From Schistosoma mansoni (taxonomy: Eukaryota > Platyhelminthes > Trematoda > Strigeidida > Schistosomatidae): a DNA stretch of 64,000 nucleotides. The notes beneath the pieces were generated by a model. It was not told the origin of the DNA, did not search any database, and worked only from the letters and a program-made list of their open reading frames with translations. The first letter of the stretch is position 1. Every line of letters begins with the position of its first letter. Of the stretch, positions 12,750-38,595 are shown piece after piece. The stretch lies in contig NC_031500.1 in NCBI RefSeq assembly GCF_000237925.1, forward strand, positions 558,001-622,000, written 5' to 3'. Both the position numbers and the translations under genes were made by a program.

Positions 12750-13246
12750 TGTTATAAGTTGTGACCGCCCGGATACCCTGTAAATGTATAACGTGATGAT
12801 ACCGCCAATTAGAGAGCAGCGACACACGAAACCCGTACGAGCAGTCTAGAATACTTGTCGGTTCTGCTTTCTGCCTAGCCCGGCCAGTTAAGTCCAGAAC
12901 ATCAATCTCAGCCTCTGCAGTATAAATCATTGTATTTCAAACATACCGAGTTTATATACCAATCAACTTGACCACATCGTACCATAAAATAGAAAATAAC
13001 ATTTGTACAAAATTCAGCTAAAAGTGGTTGTGAACCTGGGGAGCAGTAAGTAGTAGATTGGGTTGAACTGAAGAATGGTAAACCATATAATAATAGTTCA
13101 TAGATCAAAATAAAGCCTATAATAAGACGAACACAAATATGAATAGTTTAGTTAGTCAACAATTATACGATTAAAATATACGCATAGTATTGGTTCATAA
13201 ATGGTCCTCAAAAGTTACCATTTATAATTCTCTTCGGGATATAACA
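12750..13246 (-). repeat. Solo LTR (family P) with 5-bp target duplication
   Basis: A 497-bp unit with ends TGTTAT...ATAACA, flanked by the direct repeat ATCTT (12745-12749 and 13247-13251). It matches the outer ~510 bp of each arm of the palindrome at 35013-36656, where the same unit sits beside a polypurine tract, so it is an LTR; by that comparison it lies in minus orientation. A single LTR with an intact target duplication is what LTR-LTR recombination leaves behind. It is moderately diverged from the palindrome arms, so it is older. Confidence 0.8.
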
Positions 13247-13251
13247 ATCTT

Positions 13252-14042
13252 ATGTGATGATATTCGTAAATTGACCGAGGCGTGTCTAGATTACGTGCTG
13301 GTGCCGGAACTGACAATTACTTTTGCCTTAAGTGGGATTGAAGACAAAATAGGTATCTGTAATTACAGGTTTCACAGGACGGTTCGTTTATCTACTATAA
13401 GCGATTTGGCTGTTTCGATATTGAATTTGTAATACAGAAGAGTGATTGTTTTCCCTTTGTAGAACAGTGAGAATGAAAGTTAAACATCAACTTGATGTAC
13501 TTAACTAATACGCATGAGCAAATGTCAAGAACTGGAAGAAGTTATTTGTTAACGGATAATTTGTGTTTTTTTAAACTTTGATGAACCTTTCTATTATTAA
13601 GGCATGTCTTTCAATTACGGCAATGTTTGTCTATCGTGACAGACCAGTTCTTGATACCAACTATGGTTTAATTGCTTTAGAAACATGTTCGCTTTACGAA
13701 GTTAACTGAAAGAAACTTGAATAGATGCGAAATCAACTGAATGATGGTAAAAGTTAACTGCTGTGTGATTTCTAATCAGTACAATAGTATGGGAATTGAC
13801 CTAGCAGTATAGTACACCATGTTCAAGGTTGCAGTACTTGGCAAACGGTCTGTACGACCATTTATGTGTGCGGCAACCTGTTAATCGTTACACATCAACG
13901 CCAACCAATATCCCTATATTTCACAGCCACATAAGACTGCACAGTACACTCTCGCTGTCATAACTCTGTAAGAACACGTTAATGACCATATAAATGAACT
14001 TATGTGAAACTGAAAAAATTAGAACATTAGAACTTCTTGCTA
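13252..14042. other. Intergenic, no gene seen
   Basis: No domain-bearing ORF, RNA gene or repeat recognised. Confidence 0.5.
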
Positions 14043-14620
14043 TCAAAAAGCATAGCTATGGTCAGTGAGGGAGATGGATTCTGACGCTGTAGTTTCATCA
14101 TTAACAGCGACTGAACTTCGAAGCATAGGAAGACACATATGCACAAGTTCTAAGCATGAACGGATAATTTTATTTGCCAGAGGTTCACCAAGAGCATGGA
14201 CAGAGTGGTAGTTATTCGTGAACTTCTCCAGCAGGCCTTCAGTCCGTGTAAAGACTGGCATGTTGTCCAACTCACGGAGAACCAAGTTCATCATACATTT
14301 CCCTGTCCACCTGTTGCTATGTCGAAATAAGTCTACAATGCTTATGGAGACAAAGAAGCACACACTTACCTCCACGAATTGGATCTTTAGAATAAGCTTA
14401 CAAAATATGACCACACAGCAGCATGAAGTCAATGAAACCCTCACAGACACATTATGCACGTGAACGATCAGCAACATACATCATGCCCTTGTCGTAACAG
14501 CGGATATATCCTGCTATTAATTTGTACCTCATTTTCCTAACACGTTTGTAATTTGCAGCTACAATTGAAGCTGCGACAGATTTGAGCTCATTTAAAAGAA
14601 CTTGGAATGATCTTGGAACC
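14043..14620 (-). other. Unrecognised exon-like ORFs
   Basis: Two open blocks on the minus strand look more protein-like than their surroundings. One follows an acceptor-like TAATTTCAG near 14621 and begins VPRSFQVLLNELKSVAAS, with an in-frame stop after about 55 codons. The other, ending at 14043, contains LLEKFTNNYHSVHALGEPL and LELVHMCLPMLRSS. I tried joining them through the GT and AG sites between them and found no in-frame solution. They could be exons of a host gene or old coding remnants of a mobile element; no family is recognised. Confidence 0.3.
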
Positions 14621-14769
14621 TGAAATTAGTGATACGTTTAACTATATTCCTTATCTCAAGTTTTGGAAAACGTTGGAGACCCTTTATAGCGTCATATGGA
14701 CACAAACGTAGGTCAGTTTCCGTCTTACTCCAGATTTTCAAGAAAGTCAATAAAAGAGAATCACCTCTT

Positions 14770-15241
14770 TTAAAATATTCTTTTAAGTGTATATGAGCAC
14801 GAAAAAGATATCACAATGTATAAAAATTAAAATAAAGCAATGATATAAAAAATTCCAAAAAAGAAGAGACTGCTAGTGTGCAAGTGGGTGTACCAGATTA
14901 CGTCGGGCTCACCGATGAATATGCCACAGGCATTTGGAGTTTGACAACGCTTTAAACAATAACACCTTCAACTATGAATCGTACCCACCTAGTGAAATCA
15001 AGAGCTAGAATCGAGGAGGTTCGAAGATATATTTGATAGGCTATCAATATATCGAGAATCGACTGATCTATACTGGCTAGTAATTGTAGGGGATGTTGAG
15101 CACGGCGTTCCTACTCGTGATCTGGTGTGTATGCATAACCTAGCCACTCCAGCTAGATGAGTTCATTAAAACTAATGTGGTCAGCATCCAATGTCGAAAA
15201 CTTACAGAGCTACTGATTTTGTAAATTTGTTTATCGCTACA
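14770..15241 (-). mobile_element. Gypsy G2: 5' LTR and leader only
   Basis: On the minus strand the LTR starts TGTAGCGATAAAC at 15241 and ends near 14917. It is followed by the primer-binding region (CCCGACGTAATCTGGTAC) and an A-rich leader similar to that of the 52-57 kb element. No gag or pol follows; the element is truncated. Family: Ty3/gypsy, CsRn1/Boudicca-like. Confidence 0.75.
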
Positions 15242-16700
15242 GGCTCTACTCAGCTCACCTGGCAATACTGACCTTACAACCTTTAAGGCCTAGGTGGATT
15301 AGTGGTAAGAAGATTATGACATAACATAAAGATCAAGATCCTCACAACTCATATACACAGCTTATGTGATTCGCCAATACACGTGAACTAAAAATGGGCC
15401 CCCTGAGTATGGAACACGAATGACCTAGTACAATAGGTTCATGATTCGAATCCACAGGTCATAAGATTCTATAGTGAAAACCATAACAACACGTTCTACT
15501 GAATCAGTTGAAAGCATTCTAGATGTTTACCTAAGTTACTAAAGTAGTGAGGGAGATTCCCGTACTCCTCAACCTCTCCGACCGTCATTAACATATGTTC
15601 TTACTATTTAAATAGTAGGAACCTAATTAGGTTCCAAGGAAGCGCAACAATAACTATGCCTCTTCATGATTGAGAATGGCCCCTTATTGCCTATATACAA
15701 AACCAAAGGAATAAGCGGCTGATAATATTTCTATTCAGAAAAGAATGAGGTTTGTAGCCGTACTTCAGATTTGCGCCCAATTCAGTATTATGCGTCACCA
15801 TAACTTCTGTTAAAGGTTCCTTGGATTTGGGTAAATTCTTAGTCACCTTCTTATTAATCTGCTGATAAACTTGCGCATTGCAGTATCCAAGTACGAAGCA
15901 ACTTTTTTATGACTCTAATTCACCTCATAAAGAGCCATCAATCTTAGAATTTCGGGGAAAACCGTTAATTTTTGGTGAAATTCAGATAAGCCCCATTAGT
16001 AATCCTATCGACAAAGCGAATAAACCCCGAAATTTCCATTGGTCCAATGTTTTGCCGTAGAATGGCTGTATATTTTTAGAAAAACCCCAAAATCTCAACG
16101 TTCTGGGGTTATATTCTCCATGATATCATGCAAACTTCATTGTGAAATCTCCGGTTTTTTCACTGTACACGAACACCTTTTGCCCCTGATCGCAGTTAAA
16201 GTTCCATCATTTCACACACTAACGGAATACAGTGACAGATATACGTCGTTAGTGTATATTAATCCGCATGCAATATTATGTGCCTACTGTCCTCATCTTA
16301 TACAACACTTCTAAATTGTATAATGCCATGAACTTAAATCTCGGCATCAATCAAAAGCTTACATAGTCCACGATAAGGAGAGAAGACAGATATTTATCCC
16401 TAGTGCTTAACTTTTGAACAACCAACTGTTTGTCTACAGGGAGGTTATAACGTCTAAAGAAATCGCAAATCATATCGATGTAGATGACGAGTGTTCATTA
16501 AGAAAATGAGCTGTACTGAGTTGTTGTGACAAGTTACAATTACATAAAATATTAAGGGAAACCACGAAAATAAGTTAAAAACCTCATTTGAAGGGAAATT
16601 TTGGGGTATTTAGTCTCATTATCCCCAAAATTAACATAATCATCCTCGAGGTCAAGATATTGGGGAAAACACTTGTTCCTAACTTGATAAACAAGCTACA
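15178..16700. repeat. Segmental duplication 2, copy 1
   Basis: About 1.5 kb covering the start of the G2 LTR and the DNA upstream of it. It matches 46086-47172 at offset 30909 and then 49863-50310 after an inserted LINE. The core (about 15178-16640) is almost identical between copies, whereas the homologous edges, both in the LTR and beyond 16640, differ more. The segment has no convincing gene; short ORFs inside it are unremarkable. It contains small inverted motifs around GGGGAAAACCG/AACCCCGAAATT. Confidence 0.85.
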
Positions 16701-17159
16701 TTTTGCATTAATTTCCGATTGAGTATCTTGGAGCACGCTTATGTTTTCATCTCACTCTTACATAACAGATCTATATAATTTACTGGACTTTCCATTCGTC
16801 TTTATTGTCAACTGACTACTATTTTTATAGATATAACACTTGATTTACATTAAATTGTGAAAAGTGTTGTATAGCATCATTTCAAGAAACCGGTCTAATT
16901 ATTATCTGGAATATTCATCCTTCTGTTTGAGACCAACTGAGTGTAGTTGCTCCCTAAAAACAAATTCTTTGGCTGAGTCACTAAGGTATATCTACGTCTG
17001 CAATCACTTTCCTGACGGCATTTTATCTGTCGCTTAGCGTAGCTTAGGTTGGCTATATGTGATATATTCTGCTTTCATGGAGGTCTTTCAAGTTACAGAG
17101 TTCATCTAGTACCTACAAATTACTTTCATTGTTTGGATACCGTATTGTAATAATCATAC
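16701..17159. other. Intergenic, no gene seen
   Basis: Nothing recognisable before the LINE fragment that begins near 17160. Confidence 0.5.
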
Positions 17160-18327
17160 ACTCGTCCGTCAAGGCTGTCCACTATCCCCATTTTTGTTTA
17201 ACTTCATTATAGACTTGTTGCTGGAAATAACGCTCTCGTCGACTGAATTTTCAGGAATTGATCTTCTACCAGGAGGTTCACTTATCGACTTAGAATACCC
17301 AGATGACATAGTCCTGTTTGGTGAAGACGCTGGCAAAATGCAGTCTTCTGTTAGAACTGAGTAATAATGCCAGGATGTTCGGGATGCGTTTCTCCCCATC
17401 CAAATGTAAATTGTTACTCCAGGACTGGCCTGCTTCAACACCTGAACTAAGGATAGGAAGTGAAGTAGTCGAACGCGTGGACAACTTCACTTATCTTGAA
17501 AGTCTGGTCAGCCATAATGGGTTGGTGTTTGACGAAATCTCAGCACGGATTCAAAAAGCTCGTTTGGCTTTTGCCAACTTACGTCACCTATGGCGAAGAC
17601 GGAATATCCGTCTATCAATTAAAGGACGAGTCTACTGCGCAGCAGTTCGATCTGTTCTTCTTTACGGCTGCGAAACATGGCCATTAAGAGTAGAAGATAC
17701 TCGTAGGTTACTAGTATTTGACCACAGATGCCTTAGAAATATTGCTCGCATCTGCTGGGATCACCGGGTAGGTAATAGTGAGGTTAGATGCAGGGTATTA
17801 GGGAATGATGGTAAATCAGTTGATGAGGTCATGAATCTTCATCGACTGAGATGGTTGGGCCACCTGTTACGTATGCCTGAACACCGATTACCACGATGCG
17901 CAATGTTGACTAGTGTAGGGGATGGTTGGAAGAGAGTTAGGGGCGGCCAAACCAAAACATGGAATCAGTGCTTGAAGTCACTAACTTCTAGTCTGAACCA
18001 TATTGGTAGATGCAGACTACCTGGTTGGGGTCCGCGTGACTATCGTAACAAATGGTTGGAGACTCTAGGTGACATGGCTCAGAATCGATCACAATGGCGT
18101 AGGTGTATACACTCTTTATCTTCCCTTAAACCTTAAGATTAAAATTGCTTCATAACTTTCTTCCTTCCTATACTATATCCTTATATACAATCTTTCTTTA
18201 TATACTACCACCACTAAATTAATTACTTCTATGAATCCGGTGTTGATCTTTTTGTGCTAACGAGGTATGGAACTTTGACCGATGCATATATGTGCCTGGT
18301 CGTACGTTGTCGCTGACTGACTGAATC
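17160..18327 (+). mobile_element. Non-LTR retrotransposon (RTE-like family 2), 3' half
   Basis: Begins inside the reverse transcriptase: VRQGCPLSPFLFNFIIDLLL, then the active-site box as YPDDIVLF (usual form YADD). A frame change near 17330 separates this from a 272-residue C-terminal reading frame (17318-18136) with SPSKCKLLLQDW, VLLYGCETW and LRWLGHLLRMPEHRLPR, the usual post-RT region of this LINE group. A 3' UTR follows and the element ends in a short (CTGA)n tail at 18312-18326. It is truncated at the 5' end and carries the frameshift and the altered box, so it is dead. Relatives or tails occur at 20265, 25139, 30186 and, on the minus strand, 61560-62245. Clade assignment to RTE is tentative and rests on the tandem tetranucleotide tail and the C-terminal motifs. 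Confidence 0.8.
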
Positions 18328-18734
18328 ATACACTCTCTAGTGATAACTCAGCAAATGTTAATAACACGTAGTGGTATATTTTCTCTCGAAATATTAACAT
18401 ATGGCATAATATGATACCCTTATAGTATTAAATAATTTTAAAATCGATTCACGTCCGCATGCTCTTGTATTAAAATGTCTTGGCAGCGTGAATAACTTAC
18501 AAAGAAATCATCGTTGAAAATGAGCTTCTTGCTATCTATAAGTTATTTACCGAATATAGGTGTTTACTAATGTAAACCTTTTATTCTGACCGACTTAAGT
18601 GTCTCTAGGAACTCTGCTACTAATATCTTTCTGGTTAATTCATGTAGCCTCAATTGAAGGTAATAATTAATGCAAAAGAAATATTGATCATGGGATAATT
18701 TCATCATTGTTTTCTTTACTTTCATAGATTTTAA

Positions 18735-19582
18735 ATGATTAATTTATCTGCACATATTCATAAACTATTGGCTCATGAAAAATGTATCATAACTACTCAA
18801 ATTAGAAATAAAAAATACTATCGTCATTGGTGGATACCATTTCATTTGGATGATTTTCAAACTATAACACAATCAAAACCAAATGCTTATGAACAATGGA
18901 ATCGAGAATGGACTGAATCTCGTCTACCAACTGAATTACATTATTTTGATACTTCACGTCTTCCATCACATTTAAAAGCAAGAATAAAACCATCTAAAGA
19001 ATTTTTTAAACTAACTAATAGAAAAGAAAAAACTGAAGATTACCAAAGACGTTTATTTGGTCAATATGGTTTACAAAGTGGTATTGATCCAGCTCTTTTA
19101 TTTATGAATGAAAATGAAATAACCTATGAAAAAACTAAAGAAAATTTACTTGAAAATTCAATTTTAGAAATAGTCACCGCTCAAAAGGAACAAGAGAAGA
19201 AAGCTAGAATGGACAATGAAACATTGTAAATTGAATCATTATCTCTCATTTGTTTTATTCATCTCTCTCTATCTCTTTTTTTCTAGAATGTTACAAATTA
19301 AGAAAAATTTAAATAAAATGCCTGAAATAATAAAAAAATTCCATGATCAAGAAGCTAAACAAACATCTATGAATACGGTGAAAAAGAATAAAATGGAAAT
19401 GTTAATGGAAGAGGTAACGTTATACATAGAGATTTTGTCATTTTTTTCTTTTTTTTTTGTAGGCAAGAGATCGTTTTGGTTTTTATCCAGATAAAAAAGA
19501 TCCAAAATTTTTAAAATTAATTCAAGAATTTGATGAACAAGATAAATTAGAACGTAAACAGAAAAAAGATAAACGTGTTTAA
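18735..19582 (+). CDS. GADD45GIP1: Mitoribosomal large-subunit protein mL64 (CRIF1), complete
   Basis: Three exons: 18735-19225, 19287-19413 and 19463-19582 (stop TAA at 19580), total 738 nt, 245 residues. The two introns are only 61 and 49 bp with GT/AG borders and join in frame. mL64 sits in the large subunit of the mitochondrial ribosome near the tunnel exit and supports synthesis of membrane proteins. Matching signatures are RRLFGQYGLQSGIDPALLF near residue 120 (vertebrate form QFARYGAASGV), KMPEIIKKF, and the C-terminal RFGFYPDKKDPKFLKLIQEF (vertebrate LGYQVDPRSARFQELLQDL), then a lysine-rich end. An acceptor-like TTTACTTTCATAG lies at 18715-18727, seven bases before the ATG, and an in-frame stop at 18732 directly precedes it, so the start is firm and a 5' UTR exon or spliced leader probably lies upstream. 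Confidence 0.85.
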
Positions 19583-19747
19583 AAATGTATTTTTTCTTTT
19601 ATGAACATACTAACATTCTTAGGTATTGAGCTTTGAAACAATGAAATGTGAATACTTTAAATGTATATAGATATATACTTTGAATTTGGTTTGTTTATTT
19701 GTCCCTAAACCGGAACGTTTGCGCATATGTTACGTAGTTGTACAACT

Positions 19748-20251
19748 GCCTCCAAATGCCCTGGTACAGCCAAGAGTTGGGAGAGTCCGCTCTCTCTTTC
19801 TCGAAATGCTCTCACATGGCCACGCGTATATAGCCTCTACCAGGAAGTCCTAATCACTGCCTTCTCGTGGCATTACTGTTGTTTACGAAATTGAGACGAC
19901 GAAAAGCGAATGTCCACCGCTTTAACCGGGTTGGTGGACACGGTGAGTCCACCTAGGGGAGTTGGAAAACCCTGATTCCAAACCAATGGTGCACATGGAC
20001 TCCAGTATCCTGAGGAAACAAATGGCGGATGAGTCAGTCGTTGGTTACCGGCTACCATGGGACTGCATCTCCTTACGATGCTCGACTGCCTTATGGATCA
20101 AATCTTTAGTTCAAAGGCTCCGGGTGTGGCCCCCTAAGAAAACCACCTGTCTCGGTTTGGGCACCTGGGCAGTATCACAACCCTCACATAAATCTCATTT
20201 AATTTGTGTGGCGCATATATATCTGGTGCCCCTTTGTACCAAATAAATAAA
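19748..20251 (+). mobile_element. Repeat B copy 1: ~505-bp retroposon
   Basis: Short retroposon starting near CCAAATGCCCTGGTAC and ending in AAATAAATAAA. It is flanked by a 13-bp direct repeat, TAGTTGTACAACT (19735-19747) and TAGTTGTATAACT (20252-20264), 12 of 13 identical. Three other copies lie in RBBP4 introns. It encodes no convincing protein. This copy landed in a fragment of the family-2 LINE, whose 3' part resumes at about 20265. Confidence 0.8.
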
Positions 20252-20264
20252 TAGTTGTATAACT

Positions 20265-20400
20265 CAAAATCGGTCGCAATGACGTAGATGTATTCGCTTT
20301 GTCTTAGTTTTTAATTTATCTAATACGTTATTCCCTCCAAATCACATTGTCTATCCCTAATCTTCTATTACTAATAATATTGTTGCTACATTCAGTACTC
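20265..20400 (+). mobile_element. LINE family 2, 3' fragment
   Basis: CTCAAAATCGGTCGCAATG and the following bases match the C-terminal coding end of the LINE at 17160-18327 (region around 18080). It is the right-hand remnant of the LINE piece split by repeat B. Confidence 0.5.
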
Positions 20401-22020
20401 TGGCATTTATCTTGACAATTTCATTTTAACTGTGTTGATGTTATATAGAAGTTTGAACCAAAACAAATATATCTTAGGTCCTATGTTGTTTATGACTGAA
20501 GATACATGATATAAGTGTATTACTATTTAGTCTGAAGTGTAAACTATTTGTATGTACCTGTAGTTAAATAGCTGAAAAGTGAGATTAAGTAGCGAATCTA
20601 CATTAATTTCATTTTAATAGATTATTTCAATTAAAGTAATTCATTCACCAGGTGGTTGGCTATGAGCTACACTGAGTGAGGCCTAATGGTACTACTCAGC
20701 GGCGGGACTCAAAAAATGGAATTTAATGGCATAAGGTCGAACTCTTTGATCACTAGCCCACCGCTTAAAAGTAGTTTCCTTACATCTTCCCACCCATGTA
20801 AAATAATACTGACAGTTTACTTCTCTTCAGAAGTTGATCAAAAACATACAGTAGGAAAGCTATGTATGGTGTATGGACAACAATAACGTTATTTGAACTG
20901 GATCCCAATTCGTACAACGATGATGTATGAAAATAAGTGGTTGCGAAACCAGTGTTTATTCTTCATCTTCTTTTTAAATCCTTGACGTCAAATCATTTTA
21001 TTTTCTCGATTTCCAACCTTCTTATGACATTCCTTACCCCTGACTTTCCATGTTACTAATCTCTATTACTGTTTTGAGTTTTGGAAACTCGCACCATTAC
21101 ACAATTGTAACATATAACTTCTTCTAAGAAGTACAGGCGTGTTCTCTGTTTTGAGTTATAACTTAAAGATGAGGACTGATGATATTACTTAAATGGGTGT
21201 AGCAAGGTCTAAAATCGAGATTCCAGTTCGCTTGTGAAGCTTTTTAACTGTGATTTCTCAAAGTGAGAAGACCTGCTTAGTAAGTGTGGCAGTGTCAGTT
21301 TGATGTATGAAAACTTGTATCGCTACACATTCTTACCAGATCTACCAACGACTAACTGACTGACCAATAGTCTAAAACTTTTTACCTCATACTTTGACAT
21401 AAATCTCTGTGCGTTAGAGAGAAGTTCGTCCAGACATTTTAATAATGAGTGTAACTATAGATTCCGTATCAAACAAAACGTCATTGAGAACATCTCTGTG
21501 TTGTTTGTGATTATTGAGGACTAAAAATCTTTCGCTTAGATCATTCTTACAATTTTATCATTTATTTCTCAGGGTTTAGAAGATACATGTTATCATCGTG
21601 AGAATACCTCAATTCTTCACAGCATGACACATGGGATAGAATTATATTCGGATAGTTCTCCGTATATCTCTCTACTTCTATCAACGATTTCAGCTCTACA
21701 ACTTACCCTATATCTATTGCTTATTAACAAAAAAGGTGATATTCTCAATGGGTTCCCGGGCTTAAACTCCGTCTAATACTTGTTCAGTTTGTATCATAAA
21801 CCAGTCACTTCCCTCTACTTACATTCAACTTGGGTGATCCTAAGAGGACGAGCGTTCACACGACATGATAGAGCGATGTTGCCAACTAATCAAAAAACTA
21901 GTCTCAAATATCTGACATGTGGTAATTCCATATAGCAATCCTAAGAGCATACTCAATAAAAACCTTTCTGTGTAGTAAGTTCTCAGTAATAAACATGCTG
22001 ACAATATGAAAAATATAACC
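20401..22020. other. Intergenic, no gene seen
   Basis: AT-rich spacer between mL64 and the 3' end of RBBP4. Short ORFs only, without motifs. Confidence 0.5.
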
Positions 22021-22023
22021 TGT

Positions 22024-22090
22024 AGAGTCATAAGACATCGTGCTCGCTCTGGATTCCACTGCTAACCACCATCCATCTCTGCTTATAATC
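22024..22090 (+). mobile_element. Sm-alpha SINE, 3' fragment
   Basis: Contains CTGGATTCCACTGCTAACC and CATCCATCTCTGCTTATAAT, the end of the Sm-alpha unit after its hammerhead, with only a damaged remnant of the ribozyme before it. Confidence 0.55.
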
Positions 22091-22429
22091 CCCGCGACTT
22101 AATGACACTCCATGCAGGATACACATACGCCGAAAAAGGCTGATCATTTGCAGTCTTAAAGACCAATGGTAAGATTGAAGCAACCAACACAAAAGAACTA
22201 TGCTTTATACAAGTGCCCGGAATACGTCTACCAAATGGTGTAAACAGTTTGCAGAGTAGACTAGTCGACATGATGGGACACTTTTTGTACTTAATAGCTG
22301 ATAATACTATGTGAAACGGGAGTTATCCCCTAAAACAAAATACTGTTATCGACGATTTTTATTCAAAAGAAAACATCGCATTAGTTACATAAGTCGTTTT
22401 CGGTTTTCTTTAGTAAATAAACATGACAG

Positions 22430-22435
22430 TTTATT
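22430..22435 (-). promoter_or_regulatory. Poly(A) signal AATAAA of RBBP4
   Basis: AATAAA on the minus strand about 55 nt past the stop codon of RBBP4 (TAG at 22492-22490), a usual distance for a short 3' UTR. Confidence 0.6.
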
Positions 22436-22489
22436 GATGTGTAGATAAAAAAAATTGAAAAATGTGTGAAATGCATATTGGATATAAAT

Positions 22490-37794
<15,305 letters not shown>

Positions 37795-37914
37795 TTCTGA
37801 GAAATCTGATGATGTCCCAGGCAAGTCTACTACGACTTTGAATTCTAGATTGGCGCTAATGGGCGGTTATTTGTACTTCAACAACTCGATATCCAATATA
37901 CTGTGACACGCTAG

Positions 37915-38595
37915 TGTAAGTCACCATTCACCATCCAAATCTGTTCTGGAAAATCCTGTCCAGGTGTTTCCAGTTGTTACTCATCTTATATCTGCTTCCA
38001 ATTCTCGACGCAGTGTATTCTTCGATCTTCCTGTTCTCCGTTTACATTCAGAATTCCAAGTTAGCGACTGCTCAGTGATGAAGTTAAGTGATTTCCACAG
38101 TGTGTGTCATATCCACTTAAAGCGTCCTTTCCTGATCTCTTCTTCACCTCAACGTTTGTATGCTCTCTCGCACAGTAGGCTGTTGTTGATGGTATTCGAT
38201 CAACGGATATTGAGTATCTTATGTAGACAATCGTTCATAAATACTTATACCTTCTTGATGATGGTTGTAGTAGTTCTCGAAGTTTCAGCTCCGTATACTA
38301 GAACTATCTTGACGTTCGTATTGAAGATTCTGATTTTGATGTTGTCTGACAGTTGTCTTAAGTTCCATATGTTCTTCAATTTTAGCACTGTTGTCCTTAA
38401 TTTGTCAATCCTCGCCTTTACATCTGCATCAGATCATCCTTGTTCATCGATGATGCTTCCAAGGTACGTGAATGTTCCCACCTCTTCTAGAGTTTCTCCA
38501 TCAAGTGTGGTTGAGTTGATGTTCTGTGTGTTACATTTGAGGATCTTGCCTTTTCCCTTACGTATACTGAGGACTCCTGATGCAGAGACTGCTGC
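37915..38595 (-). mobile_element. RTE-like LINE (family 1), 3' part, split by element E
   Basis: On the minus strand it is similar to the C-terminal third of the LINE at 47173-49862, including [13 protein letters not shown] and [11 protein letters not shown]. It lacks the terminal (TAAG)n tail. The rest continues at 41596 after an inserted LTR element. Decayed, with several stops. Confidence 0.8.

Noticed and set aside
14340-14372. A 29-nt micro-intron (GTAAGTG...CATAAG) on the minus strand
   Set aside because: Removing it shifts the downstream frame into stops, whereas reading through stays open.
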